A stretch of 64,000 nucleotides of DNA from Dactylosporangium sucinum (GCF_014647515.1 NZ_BMPI01000001.1:62001-126000), one strand, 5' to 3'. Numbered from the stretch's first letter, positions 9,009-19,137 are shown. Translations and numbers: made by a program. Notes: a model not told the origin generated them from the sequence alone.

Positions 9009-10250
9009 TCACCGGGCGGACGGCAGCGCCGCGTGCACCTTGCGCACCGCCGCGGCGATGTCGTCCACGTCGGACGTCGTGTAGCGCTCGTTCCACGGCA
9101 GCATCACCAGCGTGTGCTCGATCAGCCGTTCCGCCTCCGGGCACAGCCCGGGCGCGTAGTGCCATTCGTGCCGCGCCGGTGGGCTGGTCAGCGGGAAGCC
9201 CGACCGGCCGTAGGTCCGTCGCTGCGCGAGCGCCGGATACCGGTACACCGGCATCTTGAGCCAGCCCGCGTGCGCCGTGACTCCCTCGGCCGTCAACGCC
9301 TGTGCCCACCGCTGGTTGCCGCCGCCCGGCAGGATCAGCGGCACGACCCACCAGGCGTGCTCGTGCGGGTTCTCGGGTATCCGCACGCCCGCCAGGCCGG
9401 ACACCGCGTCGCACAGCCGGGCGGCGAGCTGCTGGCGCTGCCGCACCACGCCGGGCAGCCGGCGCAACTGGACGCCCGCCACGGCCGCGGTCAGGTTGGT
9501 CATCCGGTAGTTCATCGCCAGGAAGAGATGGATCCGCCCGTCCTCGCGCGGCCACGCCTTGTCCGCGAAGAGCCGCATCCGCTCGGCCAGCCCCGCGTCC
9601 GACGTGATCACCAGTCCGCCATCGCCCGAGGTCACATGCTTGTACTGCTGCAGGCTGAAGCAGCCGACGTGCCCGTAGCCGCCCACGGGCCGGCCGCCGC
9701 CGGGCGGCCGCGCCAGGTACGCCTGCGCGCAGTCCTCGATGAGCACGATCCCGTGCTCATCGGCGAGCGCCCGCAGCTCCCGCACCGGCGCCGCCGCCCC
9801 GAAGAGGTGCACCACCACGATGGCCCGGGTGCGCGGCGACAGGCAGGCCCGCACCGACTCCACCGTCAGGTTGCCCGTCGCCGGGTCCACATCGGCGAAG
9901 ACCGGCACCGCGTTCTGGGCCAGGATCGCGATGACGGTCCCGAAGTCCGTCAACGGCGTCGTGATGATCTCGTCCCCCGGCTCCGGGTCGACGGCCGCCA
10001 CCGCCAGATGCAACGCCGCGGTCCCCGAGGAACAGCCCACCGCGTGCGGCACCCCGTGCAGCCGCGCCATCGTCGATTCCAGGTCCTCGAGCCACGGCCC
10101 GCCGCAGGTGGCGTTGAGCACCGCACTGTCCAGCACGGCGAGCACAGCCTCCCGCTCCTGCTCGCCGAACGTGCGCCCGCCGGGCTCGAGGACACCGGGA
10201 AACGGCCGGGTCCGCACCGGCGTGCCCCCGTCGATCGCCAATCGCTCCAC
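9009..10250 (-). CDS. DegT/DnrJ/EryC1/StrS family aminotransferase
   Basis: About 413-residue sugar (or cyclitol) aminotransferase. It starts in typical fashion (ERLAIDGGTPVRTRPFP) and contains SSGTAALHLAVAA, the cofactor-contacting IEDCAQA, and the PLP lysine in SLQQYKHVTSGDGG. The substrate-binding segment LAMNYRMTNLTAAVAG is conserved. The start is uncertain: GTG 10250 matches family starts but lacks a clear ribosome site, while GTG 10322, 24 codons earlier, lies 10 bases after the serine dehydratase stop. Family members transfer an amino group from Glu/Gln to keto-sugars or scyllo-inosose. With a Gfo/Idh enzyme close by, an amino-sugar or aminocyclitol pathway is plausible. Confidence 0.87.
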   Translation of the reverse strand: MERLAIDGGTPVRTRPFPGVLEPGGRTFGEQEREAVLAVLDSAVLNATCGGPWLEDLESTMARLHGVPHAVGCSSGTAALHLAVAAVDPEPGDEIITTPLTDFGTVIAILAQNAVPVFADVDPATGNLTVESVRACLSPRTRAIVVVHLFGAAAPVRELRALADEHGIVLIEDCAQAYLARPPGGGRPVGGYGHVGCFSLQQYKHVTSGDGGLVITSDAGLAERMRLFADKAWPREDGRIHLFLAMNYRMTNLTAAVAGVQLRRLPGVVRQRQQLAARLCDAVSGLAGVRIPENPHEHAWWVVPLILPGGGNQRWAQALTAEGVTAHAGWLKMPVYRYPALAQRRTYGRSGFPLTSPPARHEWHYAPGLCPEAERLIEHTLVMLPWNERYTTSDVDDIAAAVRKVHAALPSAR

Positions 10251-10332
10251 CCACGGCAGGCTAGTCGCGCGCCCGTGCCCCGACAGGAGGCTTTCTTGTT
10301 CTCCGGGTGACCCTGGCTGCACCGGTGACGGC

Positions 10333-11700
<1,368 letters not shown>

Positions 11701-11936
11701 GAGCTACGTCCGGGGCGGGATACGTCCCCGCCAGGCGGCGAGGATGCCGTCGAGTTCGGCGCCGCGACGCATGCGGGGAAGGCATTCACAGGGCGGCACG
11801 AACACTCCAGGAGGGCGTGGCGGTCGCACACACCGTATTCCAGAACCGCACCGCGGGGCGGGTCGTTCCTTGCGGTGATCGGCCTCAGGCTTGCGGTTCC
11901 GGGCTGCTGCCTGGCATCGCCCTGTGCGAAGACTGC

Positions 11937-12419
11937 TCAGCCGCTCCCGTCCTGGCGGAGGTACCGCAGGATCGCGGCGAGGATCGCGTCCAGGCTCTTG
12001 ATGCCGCCGGCGTCGAAGCGGACCTCGAGGCTGCGGTCCTCGCCCTTGTTCGACTTCTTCACGCTCAGCCGCGGGCGCAGGATCGCGGCCGCGGCGGCGA
12101 TGGCGAGGATGTCGCCGGCCAGGTCGCCGATCGGCAGGGTGCCGAGCCGGCGGACCTGCCGGGCCGCGTCGTCGACGACCGGCGCGGCGTCGGGCACCTC
12201 CGCGGCGAGGGCGGCGACGACGCCGCGCAGATCGCCGCCGGCGGCCGGCCGCACGCCCCGTGCCTCGGCCAGCTCCAGCAGGAACTCGCGGTCGGCGGCG
12301 ACCTTCGCGGCCACCTCCTCGTCGGTGATCGCCACGTCGTCGGACTCGTCGAACCGGCTCACCAGATGCTGCAGCACCTGGCCGAGCTGCGCCTCGTCGA
12401 GGTCGTCCAGCGTCTCCAT
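11937..12419 (-). CDS. Small partner protein of the CHAT-protease operon (EACC1-like?)
   Basis: 160 residues, starting at ATG 12419, 2 bases after the CHAT-protein stop, so translationally coupled. The N-terminal 100 residues are acidic and helical. Near residue 105 a hydrophobic helix (GDLAGDILAIAAAAAIL) is followed by a short beta region (RPRLSVKK...SLEVRFDAGGIKSLDAILAAILRYL). The hydrophobic-helix-then-beta pattern resembles effector-associated constant component (EACC1) proteins that accompany actinobacterial conflict systems; this is a shape match, not a family assignment. It is probably an adaptor or membrane-anchoring partner for the protease upstream. Confidence 0.7.
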   Translation of the reverse strand: METLDDLDEAQLGQVLQHLVSRFDESDDVAITDEEVAAKVAADREFLLELAEARGVRPAAGGDLRGVVAALAAEVPDAAPVVDDAARQVRRLGTLPIGDLAGDILAIAAAAAILRPRLSVKKSNKGEDRSLEVRFDAGGIKSLDAILAAILRYLRQDGSG

Positions 12420-12421
12420 CG

Positions 12422-15400
12422 TCAGGCTCCCATCAGCTTGAACGCGGCCCAGTGGTACATGTGCCGCCACGCGTCGTCGCCGCCGGCGAGGTACAGCTCC
12501 CGCTGCGCCTCGGTGAACGCCTGGGCCTTGGACCGGCCCTCCGGTTGGCCCGGGCCGAGCCAGCGGCGGTAGAACGACTGCAGCAGGCGGGTCGAAGAGT
12601 GCAGGTCCACGTCCCACATCGGGGCCAGGACGCTGTCGGCGCCGGCCAGGAACGCCGAGCGGGTCAGGCCCCACAGCTCGTCGCCGGTCGAGGCGACCAG
12701 CCGGCCGGTGGAGCACGCCTGCACCGTGAGGTGCGTGCCGCGCATCTGCGCCTCGCCGAGCCCCGCGCCGGTCAGCAGCCCGTACTCGGCACCGGTGGCG
12801 CCCGGGGACAGCGCCAGGCCGGAGTCCATGACGTCGGCGGAGCGGCGGCGGAACTGGCCGTGGGCGAGCACGTGCAGCAGGTCGGAGCGCTCCAGCATCG
12901 AGCGGACCTCGTCGGGCGTGACGTCGCGGCCGAACCGGTCGTCGACGGCCGGACCGCACTCGCGCAGCGTGTCGGCGGCGGCGCGGTGGCACTCCAGGAA
13001 CAGCGGCTCCTCCGCGGCGGCCCGCGGGAAGGTGGCGATGGCCGCGGTGGCGGGAACGGGGGCAGCGCGGGAGAAGAGGTCCACGGCCATGCTGAGGCTC
13101 GGCATGTAGCACAGCGCCGGGTTGCGGCCGGTGTCCCAGAGCTGCGGCAGGATCAGCGCGTGGACGGGGATGTTGTGCCAGGCGCCGTGCGGTGCGACGA
13201 CGACCATCGGGCAGTCGCGCAGCACCGCAACGGCCGCGGTGAGCCGCCAGTTGAGCGACCGCACCGGGTCGATGAACCGCTCCGGCAGGTCGAAGGGGCG
13301 GTCGGGGTCGATCCGGCCGTACAGCCCGGTCCCGGAGAACCCGGCCTGCAGCGCGGCGACGGCCCGCTCCAGCTCGGCCCGCTCGACGGGCAGCTCCATG
13401 GAGAGCGTCTGGGCCGGGCTGTACACCGTGACGTACGTCGCGGTCCGGGTGGCGTAGAACGACATGAAGCCGCTGCCCTCGGGCAGCTGTTCGCGCAGGT
13501 CGGCGATGCGGCCGCCGACCGGCCCGCCGGCCGTGGTCATGATCTCGGCGTCGGCGCCGAACGGCTCGTCCCAGCGGTGCCGCCGGGCCGGCGAGTCCTC
13601 CCGCATCCGGCGCGTGACCTCCGCGAGCCGCCCTGCATCGGCCTCCTGGTCGAAGTCGCCCGCGGTGGCCCCGTACGTCACGACCGGGGCGCCGGTGGTC
13701 AGGTCGTGGGCCAGCCAACGGCTCTTCGCGCTCTCCACGGCGCCGGTCAGCAGCACGACCATCGGCTGCAGATGCGGATCGTCGGGCGCGTCCGTGAGGA
13801 GGCCTCGCCAGGCGCGGCACATGCGGGCGAGCGCGTCGATCGCCTCCGCGCCGCCGTGCCGCTCGCCCGGGACCGGGGTGCGCGCCTGCCGGTCGGTCAT
13901 GGCGGCGATGAGCCGGCGCAGGCGGTCGGCGACCGCGAACGCGCCGAAGTGCTCGCCGTGGCGGGCCCGTTCGTCGCAGTCGAAGGCGAGCAGCGGCATG
14001 AACCGGTCCACGCCCCACTGCCCGTCCTCGGCCAGGGCGTCCGCCACGGCCCGGTCGAGCTCGGCGTAGGGCTCCTCCCCCGTCGACTCGTCGGCGGCGT
14101 TCTTGAGTGCCGCGAGCCGGAAGACGACGGCGCTGCCGCGCAGCTGCTCGTGCGCCGCCATCCGCGGGTCACCGGCCAGCCCGGCGAGGGCGTCGGCCGC
14201 CGCCCGGTGCTCGCCGAGCAGGTCCCGCAGCCGCCACCGGTGGACCGCCGAGGCCAGCACGGCCCACTCGGTGACGCCCTCCGGGTGCCGCTCCGCGAGC
14301 CGATCGGCCTCGTCCAGGTGGGCCAGCGCGCGGGTCACGACCGCCCGGTCGGCGGCGGCCAGCGGCTGCCCGGGCGGGTTGTCCGGCTCGTGGCCGGCCA
14401 GCATCGCGGCGCAGGTGGTGGCGTAGCTCAGGTGGAGGTTGCGCTCCAGCCACGGGTACCCGAACGGTGCGTCGCGGTCCAGTGCCCGCTGGTAGTGGGC
14501 CAGGGAGCGGTCGAACAGGCCGAGGTACTCGCACGCGATCGCCGCCTTGCGCAGCATCCCGCGCTCCTCGTCGAAGAGCCCGAACCGGGCGGCCAGCGCG
14601 GCGCACGCCTCCGCCACCCACTCGGCGGGGTGCGGGAACTGGTGGCGCAGCAGCGCGTCGCACACGGCCAGCCCGTCCTGCACGACGGCCCGGGCCTGCT
14701 CCGGGCCGGCCGGGCGGACCAGCCGCACGTAGTAGGAGAACGCGTCGAAGGCGTCCGCCAGGCGGCCGGGGTCGCCGCCGCCGGCGTCGTCGTCGAGGGC
14801 GTCGAGCGCGTTCGCGCGGTACCGCGGCACGTAGAAGGCGTCGCCCTCGTCCCAGTCGCCGGCGTCCTCGGCGGCCTGCTCGGGCGTCGGCGGCCACTCC
14901 ACGGAGCTGACCCGGCGGACCGGCTCGTCCAGGCCGCGGCGCACGGCGATCGCGTTGCCGAGCACGTCGTCGGGTGCCACCCAGAAGTAGGTGAGCCCGT
15001 CGAACCGGTACCGCGTCAGCGACTCCAGCAGGGCCCGGCCGTACTCGGCGGTGGTCAGCCCGTCCAGCGTGGCGCGGTGCAGCGGGCTGCGCTCCCCCGG
15101 CGCGACCACGGTCTCGTTGAGCAGCACGACGCCGTCGGGGTCGGCGGCGGCGAGCGTCTCGTGGAACAGGACCCGTCGGTACTCCTCGTCGGCGTGCTCG
15201 TACCGCTCGACGGTGACGATGCCGAGCCGCCGGGTTTGGCCGGCGAAGTGGCCGACGAGCACGTAGGCGAGCAGCGGCGTCCAGGACACGCGGTAGGGCC
15301 CGCGGACCGCGACCGGGTCGCGCAGGCACCGCAGCGCGTCGGCGGCCAGGTCGGCGACGCCGCCGGGCGGGAGCCGGTACGGCAGCACACCGAAGCCGTC

Positions 15401-15571
15401 CTCGTCGCCGGCGACGAGCAGCAGGACGGGCGCGTCGTAGAAGCCCTGCCGCCACAGGCCGTCGAGGAAGTCCGGGGGCAGCTCGGGCGCCGGCGGGCGG
15501 GTGACGAGCACGGCGTGCCGGTCGCCCTCGGAGAGCACGACGGCGATCCGTTCGGCGGCGGCGCCCGTCAT
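12422..15571 (-). CDS. TPR-like CHAT-domain (caspase-family) protease
   Basis: 1049-residue cytoplasmic protein. Residues about 1-230 form a unique N-terminal domain. Residues about 250-650 are helical repeat (TPR-like) stretches. The C-terminal third is a CHAT peptidase with the catalytic His in LLHVLAHGQF (about residue 904) and Cys in LTVQACSTGR (about 953), followed by the conserved GADSVLAPMWDVDLHSS. CHAT proteases act in bacterial conflict systems, usually by cleaving a partner after infection sensing. The ATG at 15571 overlaps the upstream TPR gene stop (ATGA). The antisense 1086-codon ORF is a shadow. It probably belongs to the caspase/TPR-associated (CATRA-like) class of conflict modules. 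Confidence 0.88.
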   Translation of the reverse strand: MTGAAAERIAVVLSEGDRHAVLVTRPPAPELPPDFLDGLWRQGFYDAPVLLLVAGDEDGFGVLPYRLPPGGVADLAADALRCLRDPVAVRGPYRVSWTPLLAYVLVGHFAGQTRRLGIVTVERYEHADEEYRRVLFHETLAAADPDGVVLLNETVVAPGERSPLHRATLDGLTTAEYGRALLESLTRYRFDGLTYFWVAPDDVLGNAIAVRRGLDEPVRRVSSVEWPPTPEQAAEDAGDWDEGDAFYVPRYRANALDALDDDAGGGDPGRLADAFDAFSYYVRLVRPAGPEQARAVVQDGLAVCDALLRHQFPHPAEWVAEACAALAARFGLFDEERGMLRKAAIACEYLGLFDRSLAHYQRALDRDAPFGYPWLERNLHLSYATTCAAMLAGHEPDNPPGQPLAAADRAVVTRALAHLDEADRLAERHPEGVTEWAVLASAVHRWRLRDLLGEHRAAADALAGLAGDPRMAAHEQLRGSAVVFRLAALKNAADESTGEEPYAELDRAVADALAEDGQWGVDRFMPLLAFDCDERARHGEHFGAFAVADRLRRLIAAMTDRQARTPVPGERHGGAEAIDALARMCRAWRGLLTDAPDDPHLQPMVVLLTGAVESAKSRWLAHDLTTGAPVVTYGATAGDFDQEADAGRLAEVTRRMREDSPARRHRWDEPFGADAEIMTTAGGPVGGRIADLREQLPEGSGFMSFYATRTATYVTVYSPAQTLSMELPVERAELERAVAALQAGFSGTGLYGRIDPDRPFDLPERFIDPVRSLNWRLTAAVAVLRDCPMVVVAPHGAWHNIPVHALILPQLWDTGRNPALCYMPSLSMAVDLFSRAAPVPATAAIATFPRAAAEEPLFLECHRAAADTLRECGPAVDDRFGRDVTPDEVRSMLERSDLLHVLAHGQFRRRSADVMDSGLALSPGATGAEYGLLTGAGLGEAQMRGTHLTVQACSTGRLVASTGDELWGLTRSAFLAGADSVLAPMWDVDLHSSTRLLQSFYRRWLGPGQPEGRSKAQAFTEAQRELYLAGGDDAWRHMYHWAAFKLMGA

Positions 15572-16605
15572 GCGCTCACGGCCCGACGCTTGGCGATCGC
15601 CTCGGCGGCGCGCGACACCAGCGGCCCGTACGGGCCGCCGTCGCGGCCCTCGGCCCGGGCGAACACGGCGCCGGCCTCGTCCAGCAGGGCCGGATCGCCG
15701 GTGTCGTCGTAGGCGACGGTCAGCGCCTGCACGAGCCCCCACGCGTGCAGCGGGAACGTCGGGTAATCGGGGTCGCTGACCGCGACGGCCGCCCGCGCCG
15801 CGTCCAGTGCCGCGGACCGGTCCCGCGGGTCGCCGCCGGCGGCGTAGCGGGAGATCAGGGCGATGCCCAGGTTGTGCCGCGCGCCGGCGAGGAACGGGTT
15901 GTCCGGCGCGATGCCGTCCACCGCGAGCCGGCTGAGCGTCACCGCGGCGTCGAGCGTCGCCGGATCCTCGTCCTGCTCGTGCCGCCGCAGCATGAACTGC
16001 CCGGCCTGGGACAGCAGGAACGGGTCTACGCCGCCCGGCCGGGCCGCGAGCGCCGGCGCCGCCCCGGCCGCCAGCTCGGTCGCGTGGCCGTCCTCCCCGC
16101 CCAGCAGCAGCGCGACCGCGAGCCGGACCTGCAGCGCCGGCCGGGCCTCGTGGGCGCGCGGGAGCATGGCGAGGGCCGTCTCCAGGGCGTTGATCGCCAG
16201 CGCGCGGGCGGCCTCGGAGAAGTCCGTCGCCGCGGCCGCCCGCAGCGACAGCGTTTCCGGGTCGGACTCGACGAGGCTCAGCTCCAGCAGCAGTCCGGTG
16301 TCCAGGGTGCGCAGCAGCGGCCAGAGCGGCTCCGGCACCAGGCGCCGGTCGGCGGCATACGGGCGGGCCAGGAGGACCGCCGCGGCGCCCAGGCCGACCT
16401 TGTCGGCGCTGGTGGTGAGGTGGCGCCGCCAGTAGAGCTGGCCGGCGAGGGCGAGCGCCGGCAGCGGGTCGGGCAGCGTGCCGGCCCGGACCCCCTCGAC
16501 GATCTCATACGCGGCGACGGTGGCCTCGTCGCCGAGGACGCCGGCCGGGTCGCCGGTCCGCGCGAAGTCGTCGAGGCGCCGCCGGAGATCGTCGAGGGCG
16601 CTCAC
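15568..16605 (-). CDS. TPR-like helical repeat protein, first gene of the CHAT operon
   Basis: 345 residues, almost entirely helical, with repeated Ala/Leu-rich helix pairs of TPR type such as DAAVTLSRLAVDG...LAGARHNLGIALISRYAAGGDPRDRSAALDAARAAV and TVAYDDTGDPALLDEAGAVFARA. There is no catalytic motif, signal peptide or membrane segment. The GTG start at 16605 lacks a strong ribosome site; TTG/ATG alternatives are not better. The stop overlaps the protease start by four bases, so the two are made together. A likely role is sensing or regulating the CHAT protease, by analogy with TPR regulators of other caspase-like systems (inference). Confidence 0.75.
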   Translation of the reverse strand: MSALDDLRRRLDDFARTGDPAGVLGDEATVAAYEIVEGVRAGTLPDPLPALALAGQLYWRRHLTTSADKVGLGAAAVLLARPYAADRRLVPEPLWPLLRTLDTGLLLELSLVESDPETLSLRAAAATDFSEAARALAINALETALAMLPRAHEARPALQVRLAVALLLGGEDGHATELAAGAAPALAARPGGVDPFLLSQAGQFMLRRHEQDEDPATLDAAVTLSRLAVDGIAPDNPFLAGARHNLGIALISRYAAGGDPRDRSAALDAARAAVAVSDPDYPTFPLHAWGLVQALTVAYDDTGDPALLDEAGAVFARAEGRDGGPYGPLVSRAAEAIAKRRAVSA

Positions 16606-16703
16606 GGATGTGACTGTGCCAGATGTCGCGGCCGCTGCACAGTCACCGAACCGTCACGTTCCGCGCGCTGTCCAGGGTGGTGAAGACCGCGGCGGTCGGG
16701 GCG

Positions 16704-17352
16704 TCACCCTTGCAAGGTCCCCCACCGGATGTCGAGGTGGCGCAGCGGCTCAATGTGCGCGCGGTGTCGAGCGCTGGCGAATGTGAACCAGGTGCCGTCC
16801 TCGCGCGGGGTGAGCTGCGCGACGAGGCCGTTGCCCACATGGAACTCGGTCTCGGTCGATGGGACCCACCGGTTTCGCAGCGGCACGCGTCGGAGTCCAT
16901 GGGTGAGCCGCCGTGCCTCCTCGGTGCTGAGGTTGGCGTTGGCGAGGTACGGTCCGCCGAACGACGCTTCGTACAGCGCGAAGAGCAGGAGGAAGGTGCT
17001 CAGGGGGATGGGGGTCGATGATCGGTTCGTCCGTCCAGTACCGATACGACACTGCCGGGTCGGTCGCAGTCGGATCGATGGCGAGCACGAAGCCGCCCTG
17101 GTTCTCGGCGCCGAACTCCAGCCAGCCGTCCTCGTCCAGGCGCAGCTCGTGGAGCGGAAACAGCGGATCTTGCTCACCGAGGATCTCCTCGCGTCCGGCC
17201 GCCGTGGCGTGGAACGCGGCGAGTGGTGCGGGAATCAGTATCCGCGGCGCCGCTGCGTGACTCTCGTCCGGCGGCACGTCGGCGTACCAGTCGGTGACGA
17301 ACTCGCGGGTGGCGGCGACCGGGTCGTCCGGCAGCAGGTCCAGCCAGCTCGT
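16704..17352 (-). pseudogene. Broken SMI1/KNR4 (SUKH)-like gene: frameshift and no start codon
   Basis: Two minus-strand frames together spell one protein. From about 17352 one frame reads SWLDLLPDDPVAATREFVTDWY... to GGFVLAIDPTATDPAVSYRYWTDEP. The other continues PLSTFLLLFALYEASFGGPYLANANL...LDIRWGTLQG, ending at TGA 16704. The switch lies in the two G5 runs (plus strand 17003-17007 or 17010-17014), one base too many. In-frame upstream sequence has no ATG/GTG/TTG before 17277, so the natural N-terminus is missing. The pattern of a residue-rich D/E-W-x-F enzyme-free fold with LHELRLDEDGWLEFGAENQGG resembles SUKH/SMI1-like immunity-type proteins (tentative). It abuts the CoA-transferase relic, suggesting a deletion joint. 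Confidence 0.65.
17003..17014 (-). other. Putative frameshift site (two G5 tracts) in the SUKH-like gene
   Basis: The plus strand reads cagggggatgggggtcg. Deleting one G from either run joins ...DEPIIDP to PLSTFLLLF in a single frame. Homopolymer runs of this kind are prone to both polymerase slippage and base-calling error. Confidence 0.6.
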
Positions 17353-17363
17353 CCGGGGCGGGG

Positions 17364-17469
17364 GTGATGGCGGTGACGGCCGCGCCGGGAGCCGGCTTCT
17401 TCGACTCCGCCACCGGTTTCGCCATGATCCGCGGCGGGAAGATCGACGTGGCGATCCTCGGCGGCACTG
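17364..17469 (+). pseudogene. Relic of a 3-oxoacid CoA-transferase subunit B gene
   Basis: The plus-strand frame ahead of the alcohol dehydrogenase reads AVTAAPGAGFFDSATGFAM then IRGGKIDVAILGG. This matches the conserved core of acetate/succinyl-CoA:3-oxoacid CoA-transferase beta subunits (typically xPGAxFFDSxxSFAMIRGGHxDxAxLGA). Only about 35 codons remain; the catalytic glutamate region and everything after LGG are lost. The frame runs straight into the dehydrogenase, which has its own AGGAGG site, so the relic probably does not make a stable product. Confidence 0.7.
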
Positions 17470-17486
17470 CTAGGAGGCGACGGAAG

Positions 17487-18542
17487 ATGCGAGCGCTGGT
17501 ATACCACGGTCCGGGCCACAAGAGCTGGGATGAGGTCGCGGACCCCACAGTTCAGCAGGACACCGATGCCATCGTCCAGGTGGACACGGTCACCATCTGC
17601 GGGACCGACCTGCACATCCTGAAGGGGGACGTGCCGGCGGTCACGGACGGGCGGATCCTGGGCCACGAGGCCGTCGGCACCGTGGCCGAGGCCGGCGCCG
17701 GCGTGAAGAACGTCCGCGTGGGTGACCGGGTTCTCGTGTCCTGCATCACCGCCTGTGGTCGCTGCCGGTTCTGCCGTGGCGGTCACTACGGGCAGTGCGT
17801 GGGCGGGGGTGGCTGGATCCTCGGTCACCGTGTCGACGGAACCCAGGCGGAGTACGTGCGGGTGCCCTTCGCCGACAACTCGACCTACCCCGTGCCCGCC
17901 GGGGTCAGCGACGATCAGGTCCTCATGCTCGCCGACATCCTCCCCACCGGGTATGAGGTCGGCGTGCTCAACGGTGCCGTGCGCCCAGCCGACACCGTCG
18001 CCGTCGTCGGGGCCGGCCCGATCGGGCTGGCCGCGATCCTCAGCGCCAAGCTGTTCACGCCGAGCCACGTGGTCGCGATCGACCTCGCCCCCGCACGGCT
18101 GGAGGCGGCCGAGCAGTTCGGCGCCGACGTGGTGGTCAACAGCGGCACCGAGGACCCGGTCGCCGAACTGATGCGGCTCACCGACGGGCTCGGCGCGGAC
18201 GTCGCCGTCGAGGCCGTCGGCCTCCCCGAAACGTTCGAGCTGTGCACCCGCCTGATCCGTCCCGGCGGGCGCGTGGCCAACATCGGCGTGCACGGCAAGC
18301 CGGCGACGCTGCACCTGGAAGATCTCTGGATCAAGAACGTCACGATCACGACCGGCCTGGTCGACACGTACTCGACCCCCACCCTGCTCGGGCTGGTCGC
18401 GGCGCACCAGATCGACTCGGCCCGGCTCATCACGCACCACTTCGCCCTCGGCGAGTTCATGCAGGCCTACGACACCTTCGCCCGGGCCGGCGACACCGGC
18501 GCGCTCAAGGTCGTGCTCAACCGCACGGGGAAGGCGGCCTAG
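17487..18542 (+). CDS. Zinc-dependent alcohol dehydrogenase (MDR family)
   Basis: 351-residue medium-chain dehydrogenase. The catalytic zinc site is visible in TICGTDLHI and GRILGHEAVG, and four structural-zinc cysteines in CGRCRFCRGGHYGQC. The Rossmann motif VVGAGPIGLAAIL is followed by VAIDLAPARLEAAEQFGA, whose Asp after the second strand suggests NAD rather than NADP. The secondary-alcohol or formaldehyde/threonine dehydrogenase branch fits best. The start at 17487 is set by AGGAGG about 9 bases upstream; the in-frame extension to 17364 is CoA-transferase debris. Its TAG overlaps the TAG of the convergent TetR gene. Confidence 0.9.
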   Translation: MRALVYHGPGHKSWDEVADPTVQQDTDAIVQVDTVTICGTDLHILKGDVPAVTDGRILGHEAVGTVAEAGAGVKNVRVGDRVLVSCITACGRCRFCRGGHYGQCVGGGGWILGHRVDGTQAEYVRVPFADNSTYPVPAGVSDDQVLMLADILPTGYEVGVLNGAVRPADTVAVVGAGPIGLAAILSAKLFTPSHVVAIDLAPARLEAAEQFGADVVVNSGTEDPVAELMRLTDGLGADVAVEAVGLPETFELCTRLIRPGGRVANIGVHGKPATLHLEDLWIKNVTITTGLVDTYSTPTLLGLVAAHQIDSARLITHHFALGEFMQAYDTFARAGDTGALKVVLNRTGKAA

Positions 18543-19102
18543 CCCGCCACTTCCGCGCGCAGCGTCGCGAGTGCGGCGTCGATGATGTCGCAGAGCCGGC
18601 GATCGTCGTCGGTGTCGAGCCATTCGGTGACGGACACGTACATCAGGGTCACCGCCGTCTCGGCGAGCAGGCCGGCCCGGAGCGGGTCGAGGCCGTGGGC
18701 GCGGAAGCCGTCCCGCGCCACCTGGGCCAGCGTCGCGCGCTTGTGCTGGTCGCGTTCGCGCAGTCCCGGGTCGGATGCCACGATCGCGCGCCGCTGCCGC
18801 AGGGCGTCCTTGCGGCCTTCGAAGTGCGTCTCGGCGACCATGCGCAGGCCCGCGACGATCATCGTCAGCGGTTCGCCGGTGGGCGCCTCGGCCATGAGCT
18901 TCGCGGCGAAGGCGGGGATCTCGGCCTCGTCCGCGAAGAGCACCTCGCGCTTGTCGGCGAAGTGCCGGAAGAACGTGCGCGTCGTCAGGCCGGCCCGCGC
19001 GGTGATCGCCGGCACCGTGGTCGCGGCGAAGCCCTGCTCGGCGAAGAGCTCGAGCGCCGCCTGCTGCAGGCGCTCGCGAGCGTCCGGTCGCCATCGGGCC
19101 AT
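18539..19102 (-). CDS. TetR/AcrR family transcriptional regulator
   Basis: 187 residues. The N-terminal helix-turn-helix is AALELFAEQGFAATTVPAITARAGLTTRTFFRHFADKREVLF, a standard TetR DNA-binding domain with the FFRHF-x-D/N-K signature. The C-terminal ligand domain is unclassified. The ATG at 19102 is the family-typical start (MARWRPDARERLQQAALEL). It is divergent from the saccharopine dehydrogenase-like gene, and the 100-base gap holds two near-identical palindromes. It probably represses both promoters and is relieved by a small molecule handled by the neighbouring enzyme (inference). Confidence 0.93.
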   Translation of the reverse strand: MARWRPDARERLQQAALELFAEQGFAATTVPAITARAGLTTRTFFRHFADKREVLFADEAEIPAFAAKLMAEAPTGEPLTMIVAGLRMVAETHFEGRKDALRQRRAIVASDPGLRERDQHKRATLAQVARDGFRAHGLDPLRAGLLAETAVTLMYVSVTEWLDTDDDRRLCDIIDAALATLRAEVAG

Positions 19103-19118
19103 GACGGCAGTCTAGCGT

Positions 19119-19137
19119 GATGACATCCCGTGTCGTC
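19119..19137. promoter_or_regulatory. TetR operator 1
   Basis: GATGACATCCCGTGTCGTC, a near-palindrome with half-sites GAYGACA/TGTCRTC. It overlaps the -35 element ATGACA (19120-19125) of the plus-strand promoter and lies 16 bases from the TetR start codon. Confidence 0.7.

Noticed and set aside
11701..11936. Glycine or other riboswitch upstream of L-serine ammonia-lyase
   Set aside because: No conserved riboswitch blocks are visible; the gap has only GC-rich composition.
12452..15712. Plus-strand open frame of 1086 codons
   Set aside because: Antisense shadow of the CHAT protease gene, with no conserved features.
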